Assembly: GCF_031127815.1 (NCBI RefSeq) | Contig: NZ_JARXHY010000002.1 | Span: 1 to 64,000 of the forward strand | Source of the DNA: Pelagicoccus sp. SDUM812003 | GTDB taxonomy: Bacteria > Verrucomicrobiota > Verrucomicrobiia > Opitutales > Opitutaceae | DNA: 64,000 nt | Direction of reading: 5' to 3' | Shown: positions 35,254-43,685 of the stretch, piece by piece | Position numbering within the stretch: the first letter of the stretch is position 1 | Layout of the letters: each line of letters begins with the position of its first letter | The notes under the pieces: generated by a model | The model's input: the letters and a program-made list of their open reading frames with translations, nothing else | Database searches by the model: none | Told to the model about the DNA's origin: nothing | Program-made: the position numbers and the translations under genes

Positions 35254-36549
35254 ATGCCCGCCACCTGGATAAAAAACGGCCGCATCATTGACCCGAAAAA
35301 CAACCGCGACGAAACAGGCGATCTGTTCATCGTCGACGGTAAAATCTCCGCTCGTCCCGCTCAGGACATTTTGGATACGGCGGAGGTCATCGACGCCAGC
35401 GGTCTGGTTGTTTGCCCTGGCTTGGTCGACCTGCACGTGCACTTTCGCGTCCCGGGACAGAGCCACAAGGAAACCATCCGCAGCGGCACCTCAGCCGCGG
35501 CTGCGGGAGGCTTCACCAGCGTGGTCTGCATGCCGAACACCAGCCCTGCTGTGGACTCGGCTGGGACCGTGCAGCTGATCAAGGACGTGGTGCATCGCGA
35601 AGCGGTGGTAAACGTGTTCCCCACCGGAACCATAACCGTAGGGCGAGAAGGCGAAGCCCTGGCGCCCACGGGCTCGCTGGCGAGCTCCGGCATCGTCGCC
35701 ATCACCGACGGAGGCAAGTGCGTGCAAAACGCCGGCCTGATGCGTCGAGCGGTACAGTACGCGCACATGTTCGACATCCCAGTGATCGACCATTGCCAGG
35801 ACTACAGCCTCTCGGGCGACGGGGTGATGAACGAAGGACTTGTATCCGCAAAGCTGGGACTGCGCGGTCTGCCCAAGGCTGCAGAGGATATGATCGTCTC
35901 CCGCGACGTCATCCTCTCCACCCACACCGGAGCTCACATCCACCTGCAGCATGTCAGCTCCAAGACCGCAGTGGAGATCATCCGACGCGCCAAAGCTCGC
36001 GGCATCAACGTCACCGCTGAGGTCACGCCACACCACATCTCGCTCACCGACGCGGAAGTGGAAAGCTTCAACACCAATTTCAAAATGAACCCGCCCCTGC
36101 GCAGCGAGGAAGATCGAATCGCCCTGCTGCAAGCTCTGGAGGACGGAACCATCGATTGCATCGCCACCGGACACGCTCCCCACACCGACTACGAGAAGGA
36201 CGTCGAATTCGACTACGCTCCCTTCGGCGTCATCGGTCTGGAAACCGCCCTCAGCCTCACGCTCGCCCAGCTGTACCGCAGCGAGCGCCTCTCCCTCATC
36301 GGAGCCTTGTCCCTGCTCACCCATCGACCAGCGGAAATCCTGAAACTGAAGAAGGGCACATTGAGCGAGGGGGCCGACGCGGACGTCACTCTTTTCGATC
36401 TCGACGAAACCTGGGTGCCGCAGGACAAGAAGTTCTTCAGCAAATCGAGCAACTCGCCCTGGATCGGGCAGGAGCTCACGGGCAAGGTCAAGACCACTAT
36501 CGTCGCAGGTCGCGTCGTCTTCGACGGTACCCGCATCCTCGCTGACTAG
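35254..36549 (+). CDS. pyrC: Dihydroorotase
   Basis: The 431-residue enzyme cyclises carbamoyl-aspartate to dihydroorotate. It is the class I (PyrC/AllB-like) type. The metal-binding HxH is in GLVDLHVHFRVPGQ (about 60), with TSAAAAGGFTSVVCMPNT, the second-shell VIDHCQDYSLS, IHLQHVSSKTAVEI with a metal-ligand His, and ATGHAPHTDYEK with the catalytic Asp region. The characteristic AEVTPHHISLTD and FKMNPPLRS are present. The ATG at 35254 is preferred; a TTG at 35188 would overlap the end of pyrB and adds residues that do not resemble the family. An ATG start with a pyrimidine-rich leader is the local norm. Confidence 0.93.
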   Translation: MPATWIKNGRIIDPKNNRDETGDLFIVDGKISARPAQDILDTAEVIDASGLVVCPGLVDLHVHFRVPGQSHKETIRSGTSAAAAGGFTSVVCMPNTSPAVDSAGTVQLIKDVVHREAVVNVFPTGTITVGREGEALAPTGSLASSGIVAITDGGKCVQNAGLMRRAVQYAHMFDIPVIDHCQDYSLSGDGVMNEGLVSAKLGLRGLPKAAEDMIVSRDVILSTHTGAHIHLQHVSSKTAVEIIRRAKARGINVTAEVTPHHISLTDAEVESFNTNFKMNPPLRSEEDRIALLQALEDGTIDCIATGHAPHTDYEKDVEFDYAPFGVIGLETALSLTLAQLYRSERLSLIGALSLLTHRPAEILKLKKGTLSEGADADVTLFDLDETWVPQDKKFFSKSSNSPWIGQELTGKVKTTIVAGRVVFDGTRILAD

Positions 36550-36550
36550 A

Positions 36551-36595
36551 GAGAGCTTCGTCCGGCGCGGCGGAGCGGACGAGCCCAGAGCTCTC
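36551..36595 (+). terminator. Hairpin between convergent pyrC and Sel1 genes
   Basis: Two nested stems are visible: GAGAGCT (36551-36557) with AGCTCTC (36589-36595), and CGTCC with GGACG inside. It begins one base after the pyrC stop. There is no clean T-tract on either side, so termination is likely but not certain. It could serve both convergent genes. Confidence 0.5.
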
Positions 36596-36622
36596 GCTTG
36601 GCCTCTTTGCTCCGCTTGAGTC

Positions 36623-39409
36623 TCAGCTCGCCACCGTCGGCGCCCATGGCGAAAGTTCCTCGGAATCCTCGCTGGCAGGTTTGCTCTCGGGCGCTTCTCT
36701 ATCCGGCGGAGCGAAGGGATGGCCCACCCCCCGCAGCAGGTGCTGAGCGTCCTCGATTCCCGCCTCCGCAAATCGAACCAGCTGTTCCAGCACCTCCTTC
36801 TTGAGCGGTTCATAGTTCGCCATTTTCCCCGGCTCCCGCGTCAATAGAATCTCGCCCAGCAGCACGGTGGGCTTGACGAGACTGGCTCTAAATAGGGGTA
36901 CCAGATGTTCCACAGCGGCGCCCACGTCGCGATCCACCCCTGTGCCGTTGAGCAGGTAGAGGGAGTAGTAGTACTGAGCCGAGTTTGCGCCAGCTTCCGC
37001 AGCGACCTTCATCCATTGGGCGCGCTGTCGGTCGCTCTGCGGTACCTTGTCCCCGGTAGCGTAGAGACGGCTAAGTCTGAAAGCCGCCTTGGCCTTGTGT
37101 TTGACCGGACCGCCCTGCTTGTCGCAGTCCTTCACGATGTCCCGGTAGAGCTTGACCGCCTTTTTCGGGTTAGCCTTTTTCAGATCGTCGTTGAGGTAGA
37201 GCTCCGCCAAGAGAAAACGCCCCAGAAACAGATGCGTCTTTTCAAAGAGCTTAGCCAATTCGAAAGCGATTTCCGGATCGTAGCCCACCCAACCGTCTTC
37301 GGCCGCGAGCTCCGCGGATAGCAGCACCGCCTCGTAGTCCCATGGCAGGAAGTCAACGACCGCCGAAACGAGCTCCGCATCCATGATCTCCTGTCTCATA
37401 TTCGTTTGATTGACGAATCCCTGATTCAGATAGGTCATGATCCAGTGATAGGCCTTCAAGTTGCTCTGAGGCACCCCAACGCCGTATCGATAGAAGATAG
37501 CGATCTCCTTCATCGACGAACGGTCTCCAAACTCCGCCGACTTCTCCATCCAATACGCGAGCTCGACAGGATCTCCCGTCAGCTTCTTCAGATCGTAATG
37601 TTCGATCAACCAGGTGAGAGCCCGTTTGTATCCTTTTTCTCCCGACAGGGTCAAGCGTCTCATCCCCTCTTCCACATTCGTCTCCACCGAAGTGCCAGCC
37701 ATCAAGCGTATGCCTATGTTGTAGTTAGCCACCGGGTCGCCATCGTCAGCCGAAAGGTGATACAGCTCGAACGCCCGGCCGACGTCCTTTTCTACCCCAT
37801 CCCCTTCGACCAGGAAGTTTGCCAGGTTGTTGGCGGCCGCCGTACTCCCCAAGGCCACGCTGCGTTCGTAGTACTCCACCGCCCGCTCGGGACTCTTTTC
37901 CACCCCTTCACCGAGGTCATAGATCCACCCCAGACGGAAGATCGCGTTGGCGTTGTCCTTTCGGGCCGCCTTCTGCAGCCACGGGAGAGCGCGCTCTATG
38001 TCCTGCTCGCCATCGCGGCCCTCGTAGTGATGCTGGCCGCACTCGTATTCAGCTCTGTGATACCCTGCTTGCGCCGCTTTGAGGTATTGCTTGTAGAGCT
38101 TCTTCGGATTCTCGATTTTCTTAACGCCCCATCCCGAAGCGGATCGCTTGGTCTGGGCGTATACCGCCCGCGCATCGGATTGATCCGGCCAGGCGCTTAG
38201 CAGCGCCAAATCCTGATCGAAGGTCATCATCTTCGGCTCCCAATCCCCATCCAAAAGCAGTTGGGCGGAGAACACGCCTCCATCCGCGACTCGTTTCAAG
38301 TAGCGATCAGCCAGCGACCGATCGAGCTCCAAAAATGGATGCATATAGCAGAGAATGCCGAAATCCAGCTGGGCCAACCAATTTCCCTCTGCCGCGGCGG
38401 ACTGCAGCCAACGAGCGGCTTCCGTTTCATCCTTCTCGCACCCGAGCCCCAGAGCCAGCAGTCGCCCCAAATGGGCTTGCGCATTCGAATTGCCCTCCTC
38501 CGCGGCCATGCGAAAGAGAGAGACCGCCAAGCTCGGGTCATAGCTTTCCTCCCCCTCCTCGAGCAGTTCCAGAGCAAACTGAGTCTGCAAATCGAGAATG
38601 TATTTCGAAAACAGCTTGCCCGCCTCCTCGGCGTCCTTGCGCAAATCCTCCTTCACGACCGGGTCCAATAGCTCGATCATGAGCGATTCAAACTCTCTTC
38701 GCATCGTATCCATGGATTGGAGTTCCACTAGCTCGAAGAATCGACGCGAAGCCTCCATGTCCCTTTCGACAAAGCGTCCTCTCGCGTATTCGATCGCCAG
38801 ATACACGCTAGCCTGCATCGAACCGGTGTTGGCCGCTGTCTCCAGCAACCGCACGCCCTTTTCGATGTCGGGAGCGCCTCCCTCTCCCTCGACCAGAAGC
38901 CAGCCCAGGAGATAACACGCCTCAGACCGTACCGACCGCTCTACCGAGTAGTCCTGCAAGGGGATTGGGAAACGCCAGTCGCGCTCCGTCAAATGCGCGA
39001 GCAGCTGGCGCGCTTTCGACCTGTCGCGTCGCATTCCCTCTCCGCTGACGCAAAGCTGGGCGTAGGCCAGCATGGCGACGGGATACCGTTGCTCCGAGGC
39101 GGACTCCAACCATTGGACCGCGCGCTTCACGTTTCGTCTCAACCCCATGCCCTGCTGAAAGAATACACCCAGCGCGTGCTGAGATTGCGGGTGCCCCTCG
39201 ACCGCTAGCCTCTTGATGATCCTAGTGGCCTCCTTGATCGCCCCAGCGTTCAGGTTTTGGATCGCCGCAGCGAATTGCTCCTCCCAATCTTGCATCGCCA
39301 CCGCCACGCTGGATTCGAACGCTTCGTCGTCGTAAGCCACCTGCGCCTGGAGCGAAACTCCGAACATAAGCGCCAACAGAACGAGAAGATACAGATGTCC
39401 CTTAACCAT
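36623..39409 (-). CDS. Secreted Sel1-repeat protein
   Basis: This 928-residue protein has a signal peptide (YLLVLLALMFGVSLQAQ) and is otherwise built of alpha-helical Sel1-like repeats. Characteristic units are AVQWLESASEQRYPVAM, EAARWLQSAAAEGNWLAQL, ALPWLQKAARKDNANAIFRLG and AVEYYERSVALGSTAAANNLA; I count well over a dozen, spread along the whole chain. Such repeats bind other proteins; no enzymatic domain is visible. The C-terminus is a charged, Pro- and Ser-containing tail. The ATG at 39409 is chosen because it begins the signal peptide; an upstream extension of 27 residues is unlike a signal sequence. Confidence 0.85.
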   Translation of the reverse strand: MVKGHLYLLVLLALMFGVSLQAQVAYDDEAFESSVAVAMQDWEEQFAAAIQNLNAGAIKEATRIIKRLAVEGHPQSQHALGVFFQQGMGLRRNVKRAVQWLESASEQRYPVAMLAYAQLCVSGEGMRRDRSKARQLLAHLTERDWRFPIPLQDYSVERSVRSEACYLLGWLLVEGEGGAPDIEKGVRLLETAANTGSMQASVYLAIEYARGRFVERDMEASRRFFELVELQSMDTMRREFESLMIELLDPVVKEDLRKDAEEAGKLFSKYILDLQTQFALELLEEGEESYDPSLAVSLFRMAAEEGNSNAQAHLGRLLALGLGCEKDETEAARWLQSAAAEGNWLAQLDFGILCYMHPFLELDRSLADRYLKRVADGGVFSAQLLLDGDWEPKMMTFDQDLALLSAWPDQSDARAVYAQTKRSASGWGVKKIENPKKLYKQYLKAAQAGYHRAEYECGQHHYEGRDGEQDIERALPWLQKAARKDNANAIFRLGWIYDLGEGVEKSPERAVEYYERSVALGSTAAANNLANFLVEGDGVEKDVGRAFELYHLSADDGDPVANYNIGIRLMAGTSVETNVEEGMRRLTLSGEKGYKRALTWLIEHYDLKKLTGDPVELAYWMEKSAEFGDRSSMKEIAIFYRYGVGVPQSNLKAYHWIMTYLNQGFVNQTNMRQEIMDAELVSAVVDFLPWDYEAVLLSAELAAEDGWVGYDPEIAFELAKLFEKTHLFLGRFLLAELYLNDDLKKANPKKAVKLYRDIVKDCDKQGGPVKHKAKAAFRLSRLYATGDKVPQSDRQRAQWMKVAAEAGANSAQYYYSLYLLNGTGVDRDVGAAVEHLVPLFRASLVKPTVLLGEILLTREPGKMANYEPLKKEVLEQLVRFAEAGIEDAQHLLRGVGHPFAPPDREAPESKPASEDSEELSPWAPTVAS

Positions 39410-39552
39410 GTTTACGTAGAAAAGAGGGCGACGGGCGTTCTGGGCAAACCAAATCATCCCGCCGGAAAGCCGCTCCGTCCCTTGCTCCACGACCGTCGGG
39501 GGGCCGTGAAATCCGCCGAACGCTCCGCGTCGATCGCTCTAACGGGTTTCGC

Positions 39553-40533
39553 CTACGGGCTTAGGCGGTCCCTTGTCTGGGCGTTTTCCAACATGAATTC
39601 CATGCGGCGCTGATCGCGCTCGCGCTCGGACATCTGGCGATCCGCGAAGGCCGCGAGCTGCTCTTCGGTCAGCACCCCGGCCACCGAATCGAGAATGGCG
39701 GTTTCCTTAGCGGTCCGCTCCGCGAAATAAAGATCAACCTCGCTGCGACTCAGCGACGCCATGTCGCGACCGCGTCGCTCGCTGAGATCGTTGGTGTAGG
39801 CATACATCTGGTCGAGCCGCTGCAGCTCCTGCACCAGGAACTTGCTCTGCTTCTTGGTGAGCGGCGCATCGGTGTAGCTGAGGCTTGTCTCCAATCGCTC
39901 CACTTCCTCGCGGTAGGGAAGACTCTCGGAATAATCCTTCAGATCCTCCGCCCGCTCCTCGCCCAGCAGGGCCACGATCTCTTCGTCCAGCAGCTCGCGG
40001 CGCCGCTTGCGCTCGGCCTCCAGAGCCTCGGGATCCGCATCGCCACCCGGCGCGAAGGACCGCATGCGCATTTCCCAGTTCACCACCCCGCGCTCCGCCA
40101 TGAGAACCCGCAGCGTCTCCAGGTCTTCCGGGCTCAGGTCCAAGCCCTTGAAAAACTCCGCGAAGCGCTCGTCCACACGAGCCATACGCTGCTCGATCAT
40201 GTCGGCCCTCATTTGAGGATCGTCGAAGGCGGACCGCATGCGCTCCATACGCTCGCGGCGGCGCTCCCGCCATTCGCTTTCGCGACTTTGCTCGTTTTGC
40301 CCGAGCCGCTCGCTTTCCTGAGCGAGAACCGATGACGCGGGAGAGCCCGTCGCGTCTTCGTCCGCCCGGGCAGCCTGCTGGCGGGCTGAACCGGCTGACT
40401 GAATGCCATTGCCGAGGCTTTCCGAAGAGGATTCGAAACGGGACCGCAGCCTGCTGTTTTCCAACTGTAGAAAAGTGGCGTAGCCGATCGCGGCGATGAG
40501 AGAGACCGATAGGATGAGCGTGGAGGAGCGCAT
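39553..40533 (-). CDS. Membrane-anchored Glu/Arg-rich helical protein
   Basis: I do not recognise this 326-residue protein with confidence. An N-terminal transmembrane segment (TLILSVSLIAAIGYATF) is followed by a short coiled stretch and a disordered Ser/Gly/Ala-rich linker. A long charged helical region follows (REWRERRRERMERM, FFKGLDLSPEDLETLRVLMAER). Repeated units ending in L-T-E/K-x-Q-x (DAPLTKKQSKFLVQ, AGVLTEEQLAAFADRQM) resemble the LTxxQ motif of Spy/CpxP-type periplasmic proteins, so an envelope chaperone-like role is possible. The ATG at 40533 gives the membrane anchor; upstream extension is rejected. The gene is divergent from uppS. Confidence 0.55.
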   Translation of the reverse strand: MRSSTLILSVSLIAAIGYATFLQLENSRLRSRFESSSESLGNGIQSAGSARQQAARADEDATGSPASSVLAQESERLGQNEQSRESEWRERRRERMERMRSAFDDPQMRADMIEQRMARVDERFAEFFKGLDLSPEDLETLRVLMAERGVVNWEMRMRSFAPGGDADPEALEAERKRRRELLDEEIVALLGEERAEDLKDYSESLPYREEVERLETSLSYTDAPLTKKQSKFLVQELQRLDQMYAYTNDLSERRGRDMASLSRSEVDLYFAERTAKETAILDSVAGVLTEEQLAAFADRQMSERERDQRRMEFMLENAQTRDRLSP

Positions 40534-40719
40534 GATGAACCGTCGCTGAAAACGCCCGAACGCGTCGGGCCCTTGAACACCAACAACTACGTACGCCGAG
40601 CCGTTTCGGATGCAAGCGCGCCGCGTCGCTCGAACGCGCATTCACCGCGTCCAATAACGCCTTGCCAAAGCGAAACTTCCTTTCGATCCTCCCGGCTTGT
40701 CTTTCCCTGGATCTACTCA

Positions 40720-41472
40720 ATGAGCGACATTTCCTCAAAAGCAAACGACCCGCAGCACATCGGAATCATCATGGATGGCAATGGTCGCTGGGCCAAGCAG
40801 CGCGGCTACTCCCGTCCCGCGGGACACAAGGAGGGAGCCAAGACGACCCGCAAGATCATCGACGCCTGTCAGGATTTGGGGATCAAGTACCTCACCCTCT
40901 ACGCCTTTTCCGCCGAAAACTGGAATCGGCCCGACGTGGAAGTCCGGGCCCTGATGGAGCTGTTGGAGTTCTTTCTCAGCCGCGAAACCAAGACCCTCAT
41001 CAAGCAACGCGTGCGCCTGCACGCCATCGGCCGCATCGAGGAGTTGCCCGAACGTGCCCGCAAAGCCCTGCAAAAGGCCATCGACGCCACCGCGGAGTTC
41101 GACGAATGGCACCTGGTGCTGGCCCTCAACTACAGCTCCCGAAACGAGGTGCTCGACGCGGTCAGGTCCCTCGCCAAAGCAGCCGCGGCGGGAGAGGTCG
41201 ATCCGGATTCTCTTGAATGGGGCGACGTCAGCCAGCATCTTTACACCGCGGGCCTGCCCGACCCAGATCTGATCATCCGCACTTCCGGCGAGACCCGCAT
41301 AAGCAATTTTCTTCTCATGCAGAGTGCCTATTCGGAATTCTACTTCACTGACGTGCTCTGGCCGGATTTCGACAGGGAACAGCTGGAAAAGGCCATCGCC
41401 ACCTATCGCTGCCGTGAGCGACGATTTGGCAAAACCGGCGAGCAGTTGTCTCATCCCGCTGCCAGCACCTGA
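40720..41472 (+). CDS. uppS: Isoprenyl (undecaprenyl diphosphate) synthase
   Basis: The 250-residue cis-prenyltransferase builds undecaprenyl diphosphate, the lipid carrier for peptidoglycan and other envelope polymers. Family motifs are HIGIIMDGNGRWAKQRG with the catalytic Asp, RPAGHKEGAK, LTLYAFSAENWNRP, LALNYSSRNEV, and the C-terminal PDLIIRTSGETRISNFLLMQSAYSEFYF (read in parts). Length is usual. The ATG at 40720 starts just before the domain; a longer reading adds 49 residues that overlap the divergent promoter region and lack homology. It opens the uppS-cdsA-dxr-rseP-ispG block, an order common in bacteria. Confidence 0.95.
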   Translation: MSDISSKANDPQHIGIIMDGNGRWAKQRGYSRPAGHKEGAKTTRKIIDACQDLGIKYLTLYAFSAENWNRPDVEVRALMELLEFFLSRETKTLIKQRVRLHAIGRIEELPERARKALQKAIDATAEFDEWHLVLALNYSSRNEVLDAVRSLAKAAAAGEVDPDSLEWGDVSQHLYTAGLPDPDLIIRTSGETRISNFLLMQSAYSEFYFTDVLWPDFDREQLEKAIATYRCRERRFGKTGEQLSHPAAST

Positions 41473-41526
41473 TCCCCAATGGTCCGCTCGCTCTCAGTCT
41501 TCAGTCTTCAGACCCCCGCCTAGCTC

Positions 41527-42369
41527 GTGGCAAAACGCATTTTCAGCACGCTTCTCCTTTGGGCCATCGTCATCGGCCTGCTTTACTTCTTCGGTCCGGA
41601 AACCGCCGTCTGGCTCATCGCCTTGGTCAGCGCCGGCACTCAGTACGAGCTCTACGGCTTGATGGAAAAAATGGGGCGCCGCCCCTTCAAGACCTTCGGC
41701 ACGGTGCACGGCACCATCATGATCCTCGGCCCCTTCTACGCGAACAAGCTGGTCTCGCACCCCGTCGAGGGATTGCAGGCGGGCATCATCGCGGTGACCA
41801 TCGTGGCCTGCTGCCTGCGCATCCTGGTTCATCGCGAGGTGGCGGAGCGCATCGAGACCTTGGGCGCCACTCTGGTCGGCTTGATCTACGTGCCGTTCAT
41901 GCTGACCTTCATGGCCCGACTGCTCACCCTGCCGGGCCAGGATCGCATGGACGAGGGCCTGATGCTGATCCTCTGGCTGATCGTCACCGCGAAGTTTTGC
42001 GACGTGGGAGCCCTGCTCTTCGGCAAGGCCTTCGGGCGGCACAAGATGTCCCCCAACACCAGTCCGGGGAAGACCTGGGAAGGGGCCATCGGGGGCTGTC
42101 TCGTTTCCGTGGGGCTCGGCTACGCCTTCGTTTCGATCGCCGGCGGGGCCTTCCCCAGCTTCTTCACCCCGCTCTGGGCCGCGGTGTTCGCCCTGCCGAT
42201 CGCCATCTTGTCCATCATCTCCGACTTGGTGGAGAGCATGATGAAACGCTCGGCCAAGCAGAAGGACTCGGGAAACTTCATCCCCGGCATCGGCGGAGCC
42301 TTCGATCTGAGCGACTCCCTCATCCTCACCTCTCCCACCGCCTTCCTGCTGCTCGGTCTGCTCAAGTAA
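41527..42369 (+). CDS. cdsA: Phosphatidate cytidylyltransferase
   Basis: The 280-residue membrane protein makes CDP-diacylglycerol from phosphatidic acid and CTP for phospholipid synthesis. It has about seven to eight hydrophobic segments. The family signature is near the C-terminus: SMMKRSAKQKDSGNFIPG followed by IGGAFDLSDSL. The usual D-R after the glycine motif is D-L here, a small deviation. SPNTSPGKTWEGAIGG is another typical motif. The start is a GTG at 41527. It lies 54 bases after uppS and 30 bases before dxr. Confidence 0.9.
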   Translation: MAKRIFSTLLLWAIVIGLLYFFGPETAVWLIALVSAGTQYELYGLMEKMGRRPFKTFGTVHGTIMILGPFYANKLVSHPVEGLQAGIIAVTIVACCLRILVHREVAERIETLGATLVGLIYVPFMLTFMARLLTLPGQDRMDEGLMLILWLIVTAKFCDVGALLFGKAFGRHKMSPNTSPGKTWEGAIGGCLVSVGLGYAFVSIAGGAFPSFFTPLWAAVFALPIAILSIISDLVESMMKRSAKQKDSGNFIPGIGGAFDLSDSLILTSPTAFLLLGLLK

Positions 42370-42399
42370 CCCCCACCAGTCCTCCAAGATCACTCTCTC

Positions 42400-43578
42400 A
42401 TGAACGTAGTTCTCCTCGGAGCCACCGGATCCATCGGCGACAGCACCCTGAAGGTCATCCGAAAACACCGCGATCGGCTGAACCTGGTCGGCATCGCGGC
42501 CAACCGCAACGCCGAGAAACTCGCCTCCATCGCCCGGGAGTTCTCCGTGCCGCATATCGGATTGTTCGACGAAACCGCCTTCGGAGAGGCCAAGCGATCC
42601 GGCGTCTTCCCTCGCCAGGCCAGCTTGCATCGCGGGCTGGATGGACTGAGGGAGCTCGCCAGCATTGCAGAAGCCGACGCCGTCCTAGTGGCGGTGGTGG
42701 GCACGCACGGACTGCTGCCGGCCTTGAGCGCTTTGGAAGCCGGCAAGACCCTAGCCATCGCGTCGAAGGAAATTCTGGTCCTGGCCGGCAAGTTCATCAT
42801 GGACGCGGCCCGTCGGTCCGGAAGCCGCATCCTGCCCGTGGACAGCGAACACAACGCCCTCTTCCAGTGCCTCGACGGCTCTCCAAACCGCCACGTGGAA
42901 AAGCTCATCCTCACCGCGTCCGGAGGCAGTTTCCGAGATCTGCCAGTGGAGGAGCTGCCCTTCGTGACCGTGAAGCAGGCTCTCCAGCATCCCAATTGGG
43001 ACATGGGCCCGAAGGTCACCATCGATGCCGCCACCATGGCGAACAAAGGCTTGGAGATGATCGAAGCCCGCTGGCTGTTCGACATGAAGGCCAGCCAGAT
43101 CGACGCGGTAGTGCACCCTCAGAGCATCATCCACTCCATGGCCCAGTTCATCGACGGCTCGGTCCTGGCCCAGCTTTGCCCGCCGGACATGACCTTCGCC
43201 ATCCAGCATTGCCTACTCTATCCGGATCGCGGTCCCGGCGTTATGGAGCCGCTGGACTTCACCAAGGCGATGCAGCTCGACTTCTCGCCGCCCGATCTGA
43301 AGCGCTATCCCTGCCTCGGCCTCGCTCGGCAAGCCATGCAGGCTGGCGGCGTGGCCACCGGCGTCTTCAACGCGGCCAACGAAATCGCCGTGCAGGCCTT
43401 CGTGCAGGGAAAGGTAAGGTTTATCGAAATCGCGACGATCATTGAGAAAACCCTCCAGTCGATCGAAACTGTCGAACCCGGCTCGCTCGAAGAAGTCTTG
43501 AGCTACGACCAGTTGGCTCGCGAAAACGCGAACCGGTTCGTCGCCGAAATCGCCGGCAGGGCCAAGTCGTTCACTTGA
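42400..43578 (+). CDS. dxr: 1-deoxy-D-xylulose 5-phosphate reductoisomerase
   Basis: The 392-residue enzyme converts DXP to 2-C-methyl-erythritol 4-phosphate in the non-mevalonate isoprenoid pathway. The NADPH-binding motif GATGSIGDSTLKVI is at residues 7-20. VDSEHNALFQCL carries metal-binding residues. LTASGGSFRD, HPNWDMGPKVTIDAATMANKG (read in parts) and EARWLFDM are typical, as is VFNAANEIAVQAF near the C-terminus. AACCCCCACC precedes the ATG in place of a Shine-Dalgarno. With ispG two genes on it supplies the isoprenyl units used by uppS. Confidence 0.95.
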   Translation: MNVVLLGATGSIGDSTLKVIRKHRDRLNLVGIAANRNAEKLASIAREFSVPHIGLFDETAFGEAKRSGVFPRQASLHRGLDGLRELASIAEADAVLVAVVGTHGLLPALSALEAGKTLAIASKEILVLAGKFIMDAARRSGSRILPVDSEHNALFQCLDGSPNRHVEKLILTASGGSFRDLPVEELPFVTVKQALQHPNWDMGPKVTIDAATMANKGLEMIEARWLFDMKASQIDAVVHPQSIIHSMAQFIDGSVLAQLCPPDMTFAIQHCLLYPDRGPGVMEPLDFTKAMQLDFSPPDLKRYPCLGLARQAMQAGGVATGVFNAANEIAVQAFVQGKVRFIEIATIIEKTLQSIETVEPGSLEEVLSYDQLARENANRFVAEIAGRAKSFT

Positions 43579-43685
43579 TCGCGGGCACGCCCTAGGGTTT
43601 CGACCGATGAACCGCTGAGCAAGGTTGCCATCCGCGCGCTTTACGCTAGCCATCTCCACGCTTTTCCTAACAACCCTTTCACCGA

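Noticed and set aside
35491-36813. A 440-codon minus-strand frame over pyrC
   Set aside because: It is antisense to a clear dihydroorotase and has no family features.
41559-43445. A 628-codon + frame overlapping cdsA and dxr
   Set aside because: Its translation is extremely Arg/His/Pro-rich and lies in a shifted frame of two well-supported genes.
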